NCBI GenBank assembly: GCA_020072585.1
Contig: JAIQGL010000024.1
Location: 1-64,000 of the forward strand
Origin: Terriglobia bacterium
Lineage (GTDB): Bacteria; Acidobacteriota; Terriglobia; Terriglobales; Acidobacteriaceae
Direction of reading: 5' to 3'
Length of the DNA: 64,000 nt
Every line of letters begins with the position of its first letter. Within the stretch, counting starts at the first letter, position 1. The position numbers and the translations under genes are program-made. A model generated the notes under the pieces. The model was not told the origin of the DNA. It ran no database searches and saw only the letters and a program-made list of their open reading frames with translations. Positions 20,463-30,682 of the stretch are shown piece by piece.

Positions 20463-20846
20463 ATGAATGCTCTTAAGAAGCTGGAACCAACTGCCTACGC
20501 GGCGCTGCGCATTGTCTTTGGTTTCCTTTTTGCCTGCCATGGCGCCAGCAAGGTTTTCGGAGTCTTGGGCGGGGAGAAACCGCACGATGTTCTGATGTGG
20601 ACTGGAGCGGGCATAGAATTGGTTGGCGGCGTGCTGATCATGCTGGGCCTGCTGACACCACTTGCCGCCTTTATTGTCAGTGGAGAGATGGCGGTTGCCT
20701 ATTTCAAGTTCCATTATTTGGGCGGCCCGCCCCCGCATAAGTTCTTTCCTCTTCAGAACCATGGGGAGCTGGCTGTCATTTATTGCTTTGTCGCGCTATT
20801 GATCGCCTGCCACGGCGCGGGTAAGTGGGGAGTGGACAAGGGTTGA
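20463..20846 (+). CDS. DoxX family membrane protein
   Basis: 127 aa. RIVFGFLFACHGASKVFG...GAGIELVGGVLIMLGLLTPLAAFI. Confidence 0.85.
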   Translation: MNALKKLEPTAYAALRIVFGFLFACHGASKVFGVLGGEKPHDVLMWTGAGIELVGGVLIMLGLLTPLAAFIVSGEMAVAYFKFHYLGGPPPHKFFPLQNHGELAVIYCFVALLIACHGAGKWGVDKG

Positions 20847-20859
20847 TGTGCGCTCCAGC

Positions 20860-21972
20860 CTACGCCCCAGTTTTTGGGGAAGTCCGATAGCAGTCCAGCC
20901 CCCGGCCCAATTGCCGCAATGCGTCGTTTACAGACTCCGTCGGAGTGCCCACGCCGATCCTGAAGCGGTTCGGACTTTCAAAAAAGCTCCCGGGAACCAT
21001 GGTCGTATCAAAATCACGGCGCAGCAAGTTGCACATTGAATCAACGTCTCCGCTTTTCAGGCGCGGAAAGACAACAGTCCCATATTCCGGCCAGAAATAA
21101 TCCAGGTCGTCACGCGAAAGCAGGAAGTTGTGCAGCAGTTTGCGATTTGCATCCAGCATGGTTTTCGCGCGCGCCGCTATCTGCGGAAGTTTCTTGAAGG
21201 CCACAACGCTCAGCAGCTCGGCTGGATGCGCAAATGTCGCGCCGTGCAGGTCATTGATGTGGAACATTCGCTGGGCCAGATCGGGCGGGGCCAGCACCCA
21301 TCCGCAGCGCAGTCCGCTCAGGCCATACGCCTTGGTGAGGCTGTTGGTGACGATGAAACGATCTGGGTCGATATGAAACGCGCTCGCGGGCGCAGCCTCA
21401 AATAGCATCTCACGGTAGACCTCGTCCACCAGTATGTAAGCTCCTACTTTGCGCGCTAGCTCTCCCACTTCGCGCAGCGTGGCATCGGGGACCAATGCTC
21501 CGCTGGGGTTGTGAAGGTTGCAAATTACAATCAATCGTGTGCGCGCCGTGAGGTTGCGCTCAACCTCGGCCAGATCAATGGCAAAGTTGTTTTCCGCGCG
21601 GCGTGAAAAGCGTTTGATTTCCAGACCCAGATATTTTGCCGCGCTCAGAATGGGTTCGTAAGTAGGTTGCTCCACTAGAATCTCATCGCCGGGCTCCGTG
21701 GTTGCAGCCAGAGCAAGGTAGTTGGCCAGCGATGTTCCCACCGCGCTTACCACACATGCCTGTGGTACGCGATAGCGCCCGGCAATTGCCTGTAGCAGCG
21801 GTTCATAGCTATAAATGGACGGGCCATTGATCTCCAATTGATCAATGGTCACGCCGAGATCTGATAAAGGGAAGCTGGCCATGCCGCTAGTGGCGAGATT
21901 GAATTTGGCAATGGAGTGCAGCTTGGCCCACTCCATATAAGGCGAGTGCGCAGTGCTCCTGGAGAATGTCAT
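20860..21972 (-). CDS. PLP-dependent class I/II aminotransferase
   Basis: ATG at 21972 (MTFSRSTAHSPYMEW). ICNLHNPSGALVPD, NSLTKAYGLSGLRCGW (PLP lysine). ATGA overlap with upstream permease. Confidence 0.88.
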   Translation of the reverse strand: MTFSRSTAHSPYMEWAKLHSIAKFNLATSGMASFPLSDLGVTIDQLEINGPSIYSYEPLLQAIAGRYRVPQACVVSAVGTSLANYLALAATTEPGDEILVEQPTYEPILSAAKYLGLEIKRFSRRAENNFAIDLAEVERNLTARTRLIVICNLHNPSGALVPDATLREVGELARKVGAYILVDEVYREMLFEAAPASAFHIDPDRFIVTNSLTKAYGLSGLRCGWVLAPPDLAQRMFHINDLHGATFAHPAELLSVVAFKKLPQIAARAKTMLDANRKLLHNFLLSRDDLDYFWPEYGTVVFPRLKSGDVDSMCNLLRRDFDTTMVPGSFFESPNRFRIGVGTPTESVNDALRQLGRGLDCYRTSPKTGA

Positions 21973-23312
21973 GTTCTTGAGGTCCGCTTCCAAATGTAAT
22001 ACATGGGAACACCAGCTGCCAGAATGGCCATCCCGATCAGCGTGTTTCCGGGGTACGTGTATACGGTATTGGCCACGACTCCGGAGCAGGCCAGGCAGAA
22101 GAGCGCTGTGGTGTAGGGATGGCCGGGCATACTGAAAGCGGATCGTTGCGTTGTTCGGCGTCGCAGAATAAACAGGCAGCCTGCGGTGAGCGTCCAGAAA
22201 ATGGCGTCCATCGAGGTCACATAGTTCAGGATCGGCCCGTAGCTGCCGGAAAGCAGAATCACCATGGTCCACACGCTCTGAGCAATAATGGCAATCACCG
22301 GAACGCGGGTGCGCGGGTGCACCCAGGCAAGCTGCCGGAAGAAAACACGATCGTTCGCCATGGCAAAGTAAACACGCGGAGCGGTAAGCACGCTTTGGCT
22401 GAGAAAACCCAGAGTCGAGATGGCAATGCCCAACGCGATGATCGTGGCCCCTTTGGGTCCCAGGGCCATGCGCATTACCGCGGAGGCGGGTGTTTTTGTT
22501 TCTGCCAATGTGGCCACACCAAGGGTGCGTACGCACACAAAGTTTACCAGGGTGTAGAGCAGGGCTACGCCCGCTACACCAAGCACCAGCGCGCGAGGAA
22601 GGTCACGACGCGGGTCTTTCATCTCACCGGCCACGAAGCTTGCGGTCTGCCATCCGCCATAGGCGAACACCACGGGGATCATAGCTGCGCCGAATGTGGA
22701 GAGAAAAGAGGGCGAGACCGGCTGATCAAGGAGCGGCCGCCATGCGGTGTGCGTTCCGCGAATGAAGAACGCTCCAGCGCCAACCAGCAGTGCTATGGCC
22801 AGGATTTTAGTTGCCATCAGCACGCTCTGTAGCGTTCCTCCGGCGCGCACGCCCAGACAATTCACAATGGTGAGCAACAACAGAGTGACCACGGCAATCT
22901 GCCACTCGGCCGCGTGCCAGCCCGTAAGTTCCAGGAAGTATCGTGAGAAAGTCACGGTGACCGCAGCCATTCCGCCTGTTTGAATTACCAGCAGCAGCAC
23001 CCAGCCATAAAGAAACGCGACCAGCGGATGATACGCCTCACGCAGATAGGCATATTGACCACCCACTTGGGGCATGCGGTCCGCCAGTTCAGCCCAGATA
23101 AAAGCGGCTGCCAGCGCAAGCAGGCCGCCAGCAATCCATGCACCCAGCACAAGCGCCGGCGTATGCACACGCTGGGCGACAACATAGGGATTAATAAAGA
23201 TGCCGGCGCCAACAATGCCGCCCATGACAAGCATGGTGGCATCAAAGAGGCCGAGGCGGCGGGCCAATGGCTGGGAGGAAGCTTCGCCGGTCTGCGGGAC
23301 AGATGTGTTCAA
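21969..23312 (-). CDS. APC superfamily amino acid permease
   Basis: 447 aa. LGLFDATMLVMGGIVGAGIFINPYVVAQ, about 12 TM segments. Confidence 0.9.
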   Translation of the reverse strand: MNTSVPQTGEASSQPLARRLGLFDATMLVMGGIVGAGIFINPYVVAQRVHTPALVLGAWIAGGLLALAAAFIWAELADRMPQVGGQYAYLREAYHPLVAFLYGWVLLLVIQTGGMAAVTVTFSRYFLELTGWHAAEWQIAVVTLLLLTIVNCLGVRAGGTLQSVLMATKILAIALLVGAGAFFIRGTHTAWRPLLDQPVSPSFLSTFGAAMIPVVFAYGGWQTASFVAGEMKDPRRDLPRALVLGVAGVALLYTLVNFVCVRTLGVATLAETKTPASAVMRMALGPKGATIIALGIAISTLGFLSQSVLTAPRVYFAMANDRVFFRQLAWVHPRTRVPVIAIIAQSVWTMVILLSGSYGPILNYVTSMDAIFWTLTAGCLFILRRRTTQRSAFSMPGHPYTTALFCLACSGVVANTVYTYPGNTLIGMAILAAGVPMYYIWKRTSRT

Positions 23313-23431
23313 TGCGTATAGTCCGAATGGATACTAAACGAGCAGATCGGAAAACATTGTAACGTTGGTGCTAAAAGCAATTGACTGCAAGCGAGCCAGC
23401 CGGACAGTCGCTAGTTACGTACGAACAATCG

Positions 23432-24751
23432 TTACACGTGGACGATCTTTCTCTTGCGGCCGGTTGTGATGCGCGCCAGCAGACGTTGCCCCAGGCATCC
23501 ACACAGGAAGGCTATAGCGAGCACAGCGCTGATGTGCCGTTCGCCGGAATGGAAAGTCAGAAAGGCCATATATTCGTAAATGGCATATCCAGCCAGACCG
23601 GCGACAGCCCCGAAAAGGACTGGTGTGAGCGTGGTGAAAAGGTTCGCAATCCTGGACTCATTGCGCCCCATGATAAGGGACTGTGCGCCGCAAAACGCAG
23701 AACCGAAAAGCCCAAAGAGCACCACCGCTGCCACCATTGGAATGCGCCCGGAGAGCAGCATGAAAGGGGCCACAGCCACGGCGGACAACCCGCAAACAAT
23801 GATAAGAGTGCGAAGCTGGTTTTCCGTCAGCCGTGCTGTGTAGGATTGGTTGCTGAAATCTTCATTGCGAAGAGACATAGCGTCTGCAACCAGCTCGGCG
23901 GTAAGACGGTCGTCGCTGACGGACAGCAGTCGTTCGATCGCTTCCGCGCGCCACGATGCGTTTTTCAGGTTTTCTTCGCGAAGAACATGGGCCCGATTCG
24001 CCAGTTCCGTCTGGTTCATGCCAAAGACCGCGTATCGTTGTGCCGCGCGCAAGCCAAACCAGCCGCCTTCAATGTCGTCGCTTTCCAGAGAGCGCTGCAC
24101 GTTGTTGAGCTGCTCGTGTGCCGCTTCCGCCCAGAAATTGTCTGCGCGCGGGTTGCGACGCTCCAGGAACCCCAGTTCCACACGGAATGCCTCGCATTCC
24201 CGCAGAAGGCGCAATTGGGCCTGATGGTTGTCTACAGAAGATTTCCCGCTGGCCGCCGTAAAAGTCACCGCGGGGCGGCTCTCCACGCGCACAGCTGGTT
24301 CTGCTGATGCCTGTGGCTGCCTGGCAAGGCTGCCAATCCGTGAAAGCAACGCTTTTTCCTGTGCATGCGTCAGCCGTTCTATTGCGGCTGGAACCGGCAA
24401 CCATAGCGCTTCGCCAATTTCCTCGTTGTTCTTCGCGCCTTTGTCTTCGATGAGGGTCATCTTCCAGAAAAGGACGACCTTGGGCACGCCATTGTCAGAA
24501 TAGCTGATGGTGCCCAGGTAATTTCCAATGCGGCAGGAGCAGCCTGTTTCTTCCTGCACCTGGCGCGTGGCCGCTTCCTGGAAGGATTCACCATCTTTAA
24601 CTTTTCCGCGGGGAAGGGTCCAATCCTGGTGGCGTTTGCGGTAAACCACCATCACTTCATCGCCACGGGGGGTACTGCGCTGCAGAATTCCGCCGGCGGC
24701 TTTGATGACCGGCGGGTCTACCGGAGCAATCGGAGCAATTGATGTCGCCAT
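23432..24751 (-). CDS. NUDIX hydrolase domain fused to a C-terminal multi-TM membrane domain
   Basis: 439 aa. NUDIX box GKVKDGESFQEAATRQVQEETGC; C-terminal hydrophobic segments LRTLIIVCGLSAVAVAPFMLL, MVAAVVLFGLFGSAFCGAQS, VLFGAVAGLAGYAIYEYMAFL, ISAVLAIAFLCGCLGQRLL. Confidence 0.82.
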   Translation of the reverse strand: MATSIAPIAPVDPPVIKAAGGILQRSTPRGDEVMVVYRKRHQDWTLPRGKVKDGESFQEAATRQVQEETGCSCRIGNYLGTISYSDNGVPKVVLFWKMTLIEDKGAKNNEEIGEALWLPVPAAIERLTHAQEKALLSRIGSLARQPQASAEPAVRVESRPAVTFTAASGKSSVDNHQAQLRLLRECEAFRVELGFLERRNPRADNFWAEAAHEQLNNVQRSLESDDIEGGWFGLRAAQRYAVFGMNQTELANRAHVLREENLKNASWRAEAIERLLSVSDDRLTAELVADAMSLRNEDFSNQSYTARLTENQLRTLIIVCGLSAVAVAPFMLLSGRIPMVAAVVLFGLFGSAFCGAQSLIMGRNESRIANLFTTLTPVLFGAVAGLAGYAIYEYMAFLTFHSGERHISAVLAIAFLCGCLGQRLLARITTGRKRKIVHV

Positions 24752-25004
24752 AGTTGAAGAATTCTAATTTCGGATTGTAACCCGTATCAGGCAAAATGAA
24801 AGAAATGATTTTTGGGGGCCGCGATTTGCCGACGTCTTAGTCTGGCCGGCACTTGAACGCAACGTAGACGCAGCATATTCCTGGTATCCGCGCAGAACCT
24901 TGCCTTTGTTGTGATGCTTCCATTCCAGTCGGTTCCCTGATGCGTCCCGAATGCGCCGCTCAGTGCTTAACAAACCTTAGCTCCACGGAGTTAAGTATTG
25001 TGAG

Positions 25005-26249
25005 TTGATGAAAAAACCGTCAATTCTTAAGCCAACTAGAGAGAACCGGTCTGACTCAAAGACTCAAGAGGTACAAAGGACCTTGAGACGAGTATGTCTG
25101 TTTTTTTTAAACCCTTTACTTCTGGCCTTCACGATTGGCTGTGGCGGCGTGAAAGGTGCGTCTCCTTCACCTTCGCCCTCACCAAGCCCAACAGGGCAAG
25201 GTGTGCCGATCAAGCATGTAATCGTAGTAATCATGCAGAATCGTTCATTCGACCATCTTTTTGGGACTTTCCCTGGCGCCAACGGGATCCGTCCTGGTGT
25301 TCCCGGATTTACGCAGACAGATGCAAGCGGAGCCACAGTTACGCCGCAGCTGCTGACCGCCACCGCCACCTCTGACCTGCCACATTCACACAATGACTAT
25401 GTACGCGTTTGGGATTCAGGCGCGATGGACAAGTACGCCTTTTACAACGGGGTGGTGTCCTTGGGGCACTATGACAACACCACTCCCGGAATGAGCACTT
25501 TGTGGAATTGGGCCCAGCAGTTTGCGCTGGCTGATAATTTCTTTCCTTCGGCCATGGGCGATGCCCCAACGAACCAGCTTTACCTGGTGGCCGCCGACGA
25601 TAACAATAACCCTGCTAGTCTGCAGCCATTCTTTGCTCCCTGCAACACGGATGTTAAAGCAAGCGCGGGTTATACGTTTTCCCACGTAGGCGATCAGCTT
25701 GCCAGCAAGAACCTGACGTGGGCGTGGTACCAGGAAGATCTTGGCGTCTGCTCTTCATACGTTCCGCAGGAAAACCCATTCCAGTTCTTCACAGACGCGC
25801 ATGATTCTCCCAACGTGCGTGACCTTACCAAATTCTCCACGGACCTTGCCGCAGGGAAACTGCCCGCTGTTTCATTTGTGCAACCTGGGCCGGTACACAG
25901 CATGCACCCGGCGCCCGGTGTTCCCATAGCCACAGGCATCTCATGGCTTGATGGTTTTGTCCGCCAGGTCCAGGCTGCTCCAGAGTGGACGAATACGGCC
26001 ATCGTAGTCATCTGGGATGCAAGTGGCGGATGGTGGGACCATGTTCCTCCCCCGCAAGTTGACGGCCAGGGCTACGGACCACGAGTGCCGATGCTGGTCA
26101 TTTCTCCGTTCGCCAAGAAAAACTACATCTCACACATTCAAATGGATGACGTCTCGGTTTTGCGCTTCATCCAAACCACGTTTGGTCTGCCTGCTCTCAA
26201 TGCAAGAAACCAGTTAGGAAATGATCTCAGCGACATGTTCACATTCTGA
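25005..26249 (+). CDS. Phosphoesterase family (phospholipase C / acid phosphatase-like) lipoprotein
   Basis: 414 aa. Lipobox-like LAFTIGCGG; IKHVIVVIMQNRSFDHLFGTFPG; GPRVPMLVISPFAKKNYISH. Confidence 0.88.
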   Translation: MMKKPSILKPTRENRSDSKTQEVQRTLRRVCLFFLNPLLLAFTIGCGGVKGASPSPSPSPSPTGQGVPIKHVIVVIMQNRSFDHLFGTFPGANGIRPGVPGFTQTDASGATVTPQLLTATATSDLPHSHNDYVRVWDSGAMDKYAFYNGVVSLGHYDNTTPGMSTLWNWAQQFALADNFFPSAMGDAPTNQLYLVAADDNNNPASLQPFFAPCNTDVKASAGYTFSHVGDQLASKNLTWAWYQEDLGVCSSYVPQENPFQFFTDAHDSPNVRDLTKFSTDLAAGKLPAVSFVQPGPVHSMHPAPGVPIATGISWLDGFVRQVQAAPEWTNTAIVVIWDASGGWWDHVPPPQVDGQGYGPRVPMLVISPFAKKNYISHIQMDDVSVLRFIQTTFGLPALNARNQLGNDLSDMFTF

Positions 26250-26257
26250 AGGACGAG

Positions 26258-26284
26258 TGGGCTACTGTAAAAGTAGCCCATTTT
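26258..26284 (+). terminator. Rho-independent-like terminator after the phosphoesterase gene
   Basis: TGGGCTACT-GTAAA-AGTAGCCCA followed by TTTT. Confidence 0.7.
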
Positions 26285-26371
26285 CAAACGCAGGCATTAA
26301 ATTGATATCCTAGAGACGGCAGTTAGAAAGACCATTCGCTGATAACTAGAGTTAGTCCGCGAGGAACTGAT

Positions 26372-27190
26372 TTGCTTCCTCATTTTGTGCGCCGTTTTTC
26401 GTACTCTCCCAAGGTTCGTCGCGTGATACGCGCGCTGGGACTGAAAAAGAGCGCTCAGAGTCTTTATTACCGTTTCGTCCAGAGGGGCGGCTTTATTCAA
26501 ATCTCTGCTGGAGGAGTGACCGGACGGTTTTTCTCGGCCAGCGCTCGCGACCTGCGGATCGTGGAGTCGTGTGCTCAGGAGCAGGCCCTGGACCGCTTAC
26601 TCTCTGAAGTACGTCCAGAAGATGTGGTTTATGACATTGGCGCCCATCATGGTCTTTACGCCGTCCTGCTGGCGCAAAAGGTAAAGCGCGTCATCGCTTT
26701 TGAACCCGAGCGGGAGTGCCACGCGCGTCTGGAACGGAACCTCGAAAGCAATGGCTTGTCAAACGTTAGTTCCTATCGCAAGGCCATGGGTGACCGCGAT
26801 GCCGAGGAGATCCTCTATTTGGGAGATGGGGTTGGGGCGATGAATAGCGGTCAGCTTGGCCCTGACTGGATGATGGGAGCACAACAAACGATCAGCGTCG
26901 TCCGTGGCGATACTTTTCGTCAATCTCAGAATCTCCCGGTTCCTACTGTTCTTAAGATCGATGTCGAAGGACATGAGGGCGCCGTACTTGAGGGGCTTCG
27001 TGAGTCTTTAAGCCTTCCCGAATGCCGTTTGGTTTGCTGTGAGATTCATCCTTTGCTCTTGCCCCATCCCGTGACCAAGGAAACCGTGGTGCAAGCCTTG
27101 AAAAGCTCGGGGTTCCATGACATTCAGCTTTTTCCCCACAACACCGAGTTCCATGCGTTTGCTTACAAGAAGCCAGGCGGGAGTGGGTGA
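26372..27190 (+). CDS. FkbM family methyltransferase
   Basis: 272 aa. DVVYDIGAHHGLYAVLLAQKVKRVIAFEPE; VPTVLKIDVEGHEGAVLEGL. Confidence 0.85.
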   Translation: MLPHFVRRFSYSPKVRRVIRALGLKKSAQSLYYRFVQRGGFIQISAGGVTGRFFSASARDLRIVESCAQEQALDRLLSEVRPEDVVYDIGAHHGLYAVLLAQKVKRVIAFEPERECHARLERNLESNGLSNVSSYRKAMGDRDAEEILYLGDGVGAMNSGQLGPDWMMGAQQTISVVRGDTFRQSQNLPVPTVLKIDVEGHEGAVLEGLRESLSLPECRLVCCEIHPLLLPHPVTKETVVQALKSSGFHDIQLFPHNTEFHAFAYKKPGGSG

Positions 27191-27267
27191 GGCCGCTTAG
27201 CTCTGATACGGTCCGGCTCGAAGGGTCCGTTCCCAGGGGCAGTTGACGGGCCAGGACAGAATGCCGT

Positions 27268-28056
27268 TTAAAGCGGTTCTTTTGTTTGCGGTTCTTTTGT
27301 TTGTGGTCCCTCGGCGACCCCCAGATAAGCATGGCGCACGAACTCATTGTTCATCAGCATCTCCGTGGGACCTTCCAGGGTGATGCGCCCGGTTTCCATT
27401 ACGTATCCGTAGTGGGAAATCTGCAATGTGTAATTCACGTTTTGTCCCACCAGCAGAATCGTTACGCCCTGTTGCGCGATGTTGACGATGAATTCAAAAA
27501 TCTCGTCAACGAGTTTGGGAGCGAGTCCGAGCGAGGGTTCGTCCAGCATGAGCAACTGCGGTTCTGCCATGAGCCCCCGTCCAATGGCGCACATCTGTTG
27601 CTCGCCACCGGAGAGAGTCCCAGCCATCTGGTGACGGCGCTCTTTAAGCCGCGGGAAGAGTTCATAGACTCGCGCCAGCCCGGCTTGCGACCGCTGCCGA
27701 AACTGCGGAAGGAAGCATCCCATCAGCAGGTTTTCTTCTACTGACATGCCGGGCCAGAGCTGTCTGCCCTCAGGCACAAGGCTGATGTGGCGCTTGACGC
27801 GTCCACGCGTGGAGATCGCGGTTATGTCGTCCCCGTTGAGCAGGAGCTGGCCGCGTTTGGCGCGCAGCACCCCGGCAACCGTGTTGAGGGCGGTTGTCTT
27901 GCCCGCGCCGTTCGCCCCTATGATGCAGGTGATCTTTCCGCGCGCCACGGAAAACGTAACGCCCCAGAGGACCTGTGTGGCTCCATAGCTCACCTCAAGG
28001 TTCTGTGCGGAGAGAAGCGTTGCCGATCGATCGGTGGAAGTCTGGGGCTCAGCCAC
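27268..28056 (-). CDS. livF: Branched-chain amino acid-type ABC transporter ATP-binding protein (LivF-like)
   Basis: Walker A IGANGAGKTT, signature LSGGEQQM, Walker B LLMLDEPSLGLAP. GTG at 28056 overlaps livG stop; ORF track extends to 28098. Confidence 0.85.
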   Translation of the reverse strand: MAEPQTSTDRSATLLSAQNLEVSYGATQVLWGVTFSVARGKITCIIGANGAGKTTALNTVAGVLRAKRGQLLLNGDDITAISTRGRVKRHISLVPEGRQLWPGMSVEENLLMGCFLPQFRQRSQAGLARVYELFPRLKERRHQMAGTLSGGEQQMCAIGRGLMAEPQLLMLDEPSLGLAPKLVDEIFEFIVNIAQQGVTILLVGQNVNYTLQISHYGYVMETGRITLEGPTEMLMNNEFVRHAYLGVAEGPQTKEPQTKEPL

Positions 28057-28795
28057 GCTTCTTGTCCCTGAAGGTGCTCTTGCCGAGGTAGGCTTCAATC
28101 ACTGACGCGTCATTTTGAACTTCTTCCGGCTTTCCTTCCGCCAGCTTCTGGCCAAAGTTCAATACCGTGATACGGTCACAGACAGCCATAATCGCTTTCA
28201 TATCGTGTTCCACGTACATGATGGTGGTTCCACCTTCCCGGATGCGGTGAAGCAGTTCCATCATTGCTCCGGTCTCAGATCCCGTGAGGCCGCCACAAAT
28301 TTCGTCAAGCAGCAGCAGCTCCGGCGCGGTGGCCAGAGCGCGCGCTACTTCCAATCGCTTTTGTTCCCCAAGGGAGATTGCGGACGCGAGCACGTTGGCC
28401 TTGCGGTCCAGACCAACGAGTTTCAACGCCTCCATGGCGTGCTCCCTGGCCACGGCCGTGCGCGTTACGGCATGGCGGCCATAATGCACGGCGACCTGCA
28501 CGTTTTCCAGCACTGACATAGCTTTAAACGGGCGCACCACCTGATGGGTCCGGGCCACGCCTCTCTTCACCAGGGCCGCGGAGGACATGCCGGTAACATC
28601 TTTTCCGCGGAAATGGACCTGTCCGGCGGAGGGACGTACCGCGCCGGTAATCAGGCTGAACAGCGTCGTTTTGCCCGCGCCATTCGGTCCAATAAAGCCG
28701 CAAATCTGGTTTTCCGGGATATCAAAACTTACGTCCTTCAACGCCGCCACGCCCCCAAAGTATTTGGTCAGCGTCTGGACTTCCAGAATCTTCAC
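28049..28795 (-). CDS. livG: Branched-chain amino acid-type ABC transporter ATP-binding protein (LivG-like)
   Basis: GTG start at 28795 preceded by GGAG. FIGPNGAGKTT, ISLGEQKRLEVARAL, LLLLDEICGGL, MYVEHDMKAIM. Confidence 0.85.
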   Translation of the reverse strand: MKILEVQTLTKYFGGVAALKDVSFDIPENQICGFIGPNGAGKTTLFSLITGAVRPSAGQVHFRGKDVTGMSSAALVKRGVARTHQVVRPFKAMSVLENVQVAVHYGRHAVTRTAVAREHAMEALKLVGLDRKANVLASAISLGEQKRLEVARALATAPELLLLDEICGGLTGSETGAMMELLHRIREGGTTIMYVEHDMKAIMAVCDRITVLNFGQKLAEGKPEEVQNDASVIEAYLGKSTFRDKKRG

Positions 28796-29738
28796 GTTTT
28801 CTCCTAAACAGCCGGAAGAGACGCCGCAAGAGTCCAAGCAGGCCATCAGGCTCCAGCAAAATGATGACTATTAATAGTGAACCATAAATAAGCAGATGGA
28901 GATTGGGAAAATGCACCACAAGCTCTTCTTCCACCATGCCAAAAACCACGCCGCCCAATACTGCGCCCCATACGGTACCGATCCCGCCGATTACCGGCAT
29001 GAGCAGAATGGAGATGCCGGTCTGGAAAGCAAAGACATCACCGGGGTAAAAGAATGCCGCACGGCGCGCGTAGATGCCACCGGCAATGCCGGTGAGACCG
29101 GCGGCGATGGCATGGATCCAGAGTTTAGAGGTGAATGGATTTACGCCCAGGTCGGCGGCAGCGTCTTCATCCTGTTTGATGGCGCGCAATGCCAATCCGA
29201 ACTTGCTGCCGGCGATCACCATCGATACAACGAACGCCAGCGCCACAGCGGCAATAGCGGTGTAGTAATGCTCCAGAGGGCTAAAAGGCTTGTCTTCAGT
29301 AATGCGATAGCCGCTGGCCCCGCCGGTCACGTCCAGATTATTCATGATGACACGAACGGCCTCCGTTACGCCGATGGTGGCGATCACGAAATAGGGCCCG
29401 CGCAGCCGGAACGTGGGGAGTCCAATCAAGAACGAAGCCAGCATGGCAATAGCGGCGCCGCCCACAAATCCAAAGTAGGGGCTGTGGCCGGCGTGCATCA
29501 GAAGAGCTGTTGTGTACGCGCCCAGCCCAAAGAAGACGGCGAATCCGAAAGAAACCTGGCCGGCCATGCCACCCAGCAGGTTCCAGCCCAGGCTGGTCGT
29601 AGTCCACACTGCGGTGATGAACAGCAACCGGATGAGATTGTCACTGGGGTGGGTTGCAGGCAGAAGCAGCAACCCTGCCAGCAATATCCAGGGGAGAATG
29701 ACTTTGATCCAGCCGGCAGCACCCAAGGGGCGCTTCAT
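28722..29738 (-). CDS. livM: Branched-chain amino acid-type ABC transporter permease (LivM-like)
   Basis: ATG at 29738 (MKRPLGAAGWIKVILPW). Multi-TM; LGWNLLGGMAGQVSFGFAVFFGLGAYTTALL. Confidence 0.85.
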   Translation of the reverse strand: MKRPLGAAGWIKVILPWILLAGLLLLPATHPSDNLIRLLFITAVWTTTSLGWNLLGGMAGQVSFGFAVFFGLGAYTTALLMHAGHSPYFGFVGGAAIAMLASFLIGLPTFRLRGPYFVIATIGVTEAVRVIMNNLDVTGGASGYRITEDKPFSPLEHYYTAIAAVALAFVVSMVIAGSKFGLALRAIKQDEDAAADLGVNPFTSKLWIHAIAAGLTGIAGGIYARRAAFFYPGDVFAFQTGISILLMPVIGGIGTVWGAVLGGVVFGMVEEELVVHFPNLHLLIYGSLLIVIILLEPDGLLGLLRRLFRLFRRKREDSGSPDADQILWGRGGVEGRKF

Positions 29739-30667
29739 GCAGCCTTCCATTTGCGATTGAACAAGCCGGCAAGCCCTTTGGGCATGATCACCAGGACCAA
29801 TACCAGCAGCGCGAAAGGAACCACCGGCTGGTAGCTGGGGGGCAGGTAATAGAAGGACCATTTGTGCCAGTACCACGGTAGTGGAATGGCGGTACTGAAA
29901 GTTTCCAGAACCGCCAGGACGATCGCGCCCAGTGCAACTCCGGAAACCGACTCCAGGCCGCCAAGCACGATGATCACAAAGGACCGCAATAAAAAAGGCC
30001 GGCCAAAGTCAGGGCTGAAGGAATAAAGCATTCCAAGCAGCGCTCCCGCAAATCCGGCGAAGGCCGTTCCCAGACCAAACGTAAGGCGCGCGGTTCTTTG
30101 ATCGTCAACGCCCACAATTTTTGCCGCGTAGGGATTTTGAATCAGGGCCCGCATGGACCGGCCGAACCAGCTGCGGTGCAAGACAATCTGCAACACGATC
30201 ATGCAAACTACAGCGGCCACAAAGACGACCAATTTCACTTTCGCGATCGAAATCTCTCCAATCTGAACCGAAGAGAGAGTGAGTGGAGTCAGGATGGACT
30301 GGTCTTCTGTCCCCCAGAGCAGATAGCCAACATTTTGCAGCACCAGCAAGAAACCAAACATCAGCAGGAGCGACGCGAGCGTGGGCGTATCTGATTTCGG
30401 AAGCCAGCGCACCAGGATCCAGTGCACCAGCATTCCGAAGAGAAAAAAAACCGGCAGGGCCATCACCGCGCCCAGGATTGGGTCAATATGGAAACGCTGG
30501 AACATCTCGAGGGCAAAATACGCGCCCAGCATCAGGAACCCGGCATGGGCCAGGTTCACGATTTTCATGACGCCGTAAATCACCGTCATACCGACGGCCA
30601 TGGCGGCATACACCCCAGCCAGCAGCAGAGCCTTTAATAAGAGGTCGAGATACTCGACAGCGTCCAT
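29735..30667 (-). CDS. livH: Branched-chain amino acid-type ABC transporter permease (LivH-like)
   Basis: 310 aa multi-TM; AVGMTVIYGVMKIVNLAHAGFLMLGAYFAL. ATGA overlap with livM. Confidence 0.9.
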   Translation of the reverse strand: MDAVEYLDLLLKALLLAGVYAAMAVGMTVIYGVMKIVNLAHAGFLMLGAYFALEMFQRFHIDPILGAVMALPVFFLFGMLVHWILVRWLPKSDTPTLASLLLMFGFLLVLQNVGYLLWGTEDQSILTPLTLSSVQIGEISIAKVKLVVFVAAVVCMIVLQIVLHRSWFGRSMRALIQNPYAAKIVGVDDQRTARLTFGLGTAFAGFAGALLGMLYSFSPDFGRPFLLRSFVIIVLGGLESVSGVALGAIVLAVLETFSTAIPLPWYWHKWSFYYLPPSYQPVVPFALLVLVLVIMPKGLAGLFNRKWKAA

Positions 30668-30682
30668 GTAGGTGGCAATGCC

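Noticed and set aside
22119-22832. 237-aa plus-strand ORF antisense to the APC permease
   Set aside because: Shadow ORF; no recognisable domain.
23381-24307. 308-aa plus-strand ORF antisense to the NUDIX-membrane gene
   Set aside because: Shadow ORF; the minus-strand gene has a clear NUDIX box and TM helices.
28896-29834. 312-aa plus-strand ORF antisense to livM
   Set aside because: Shadow ORF of a clear permease gene in an operon.
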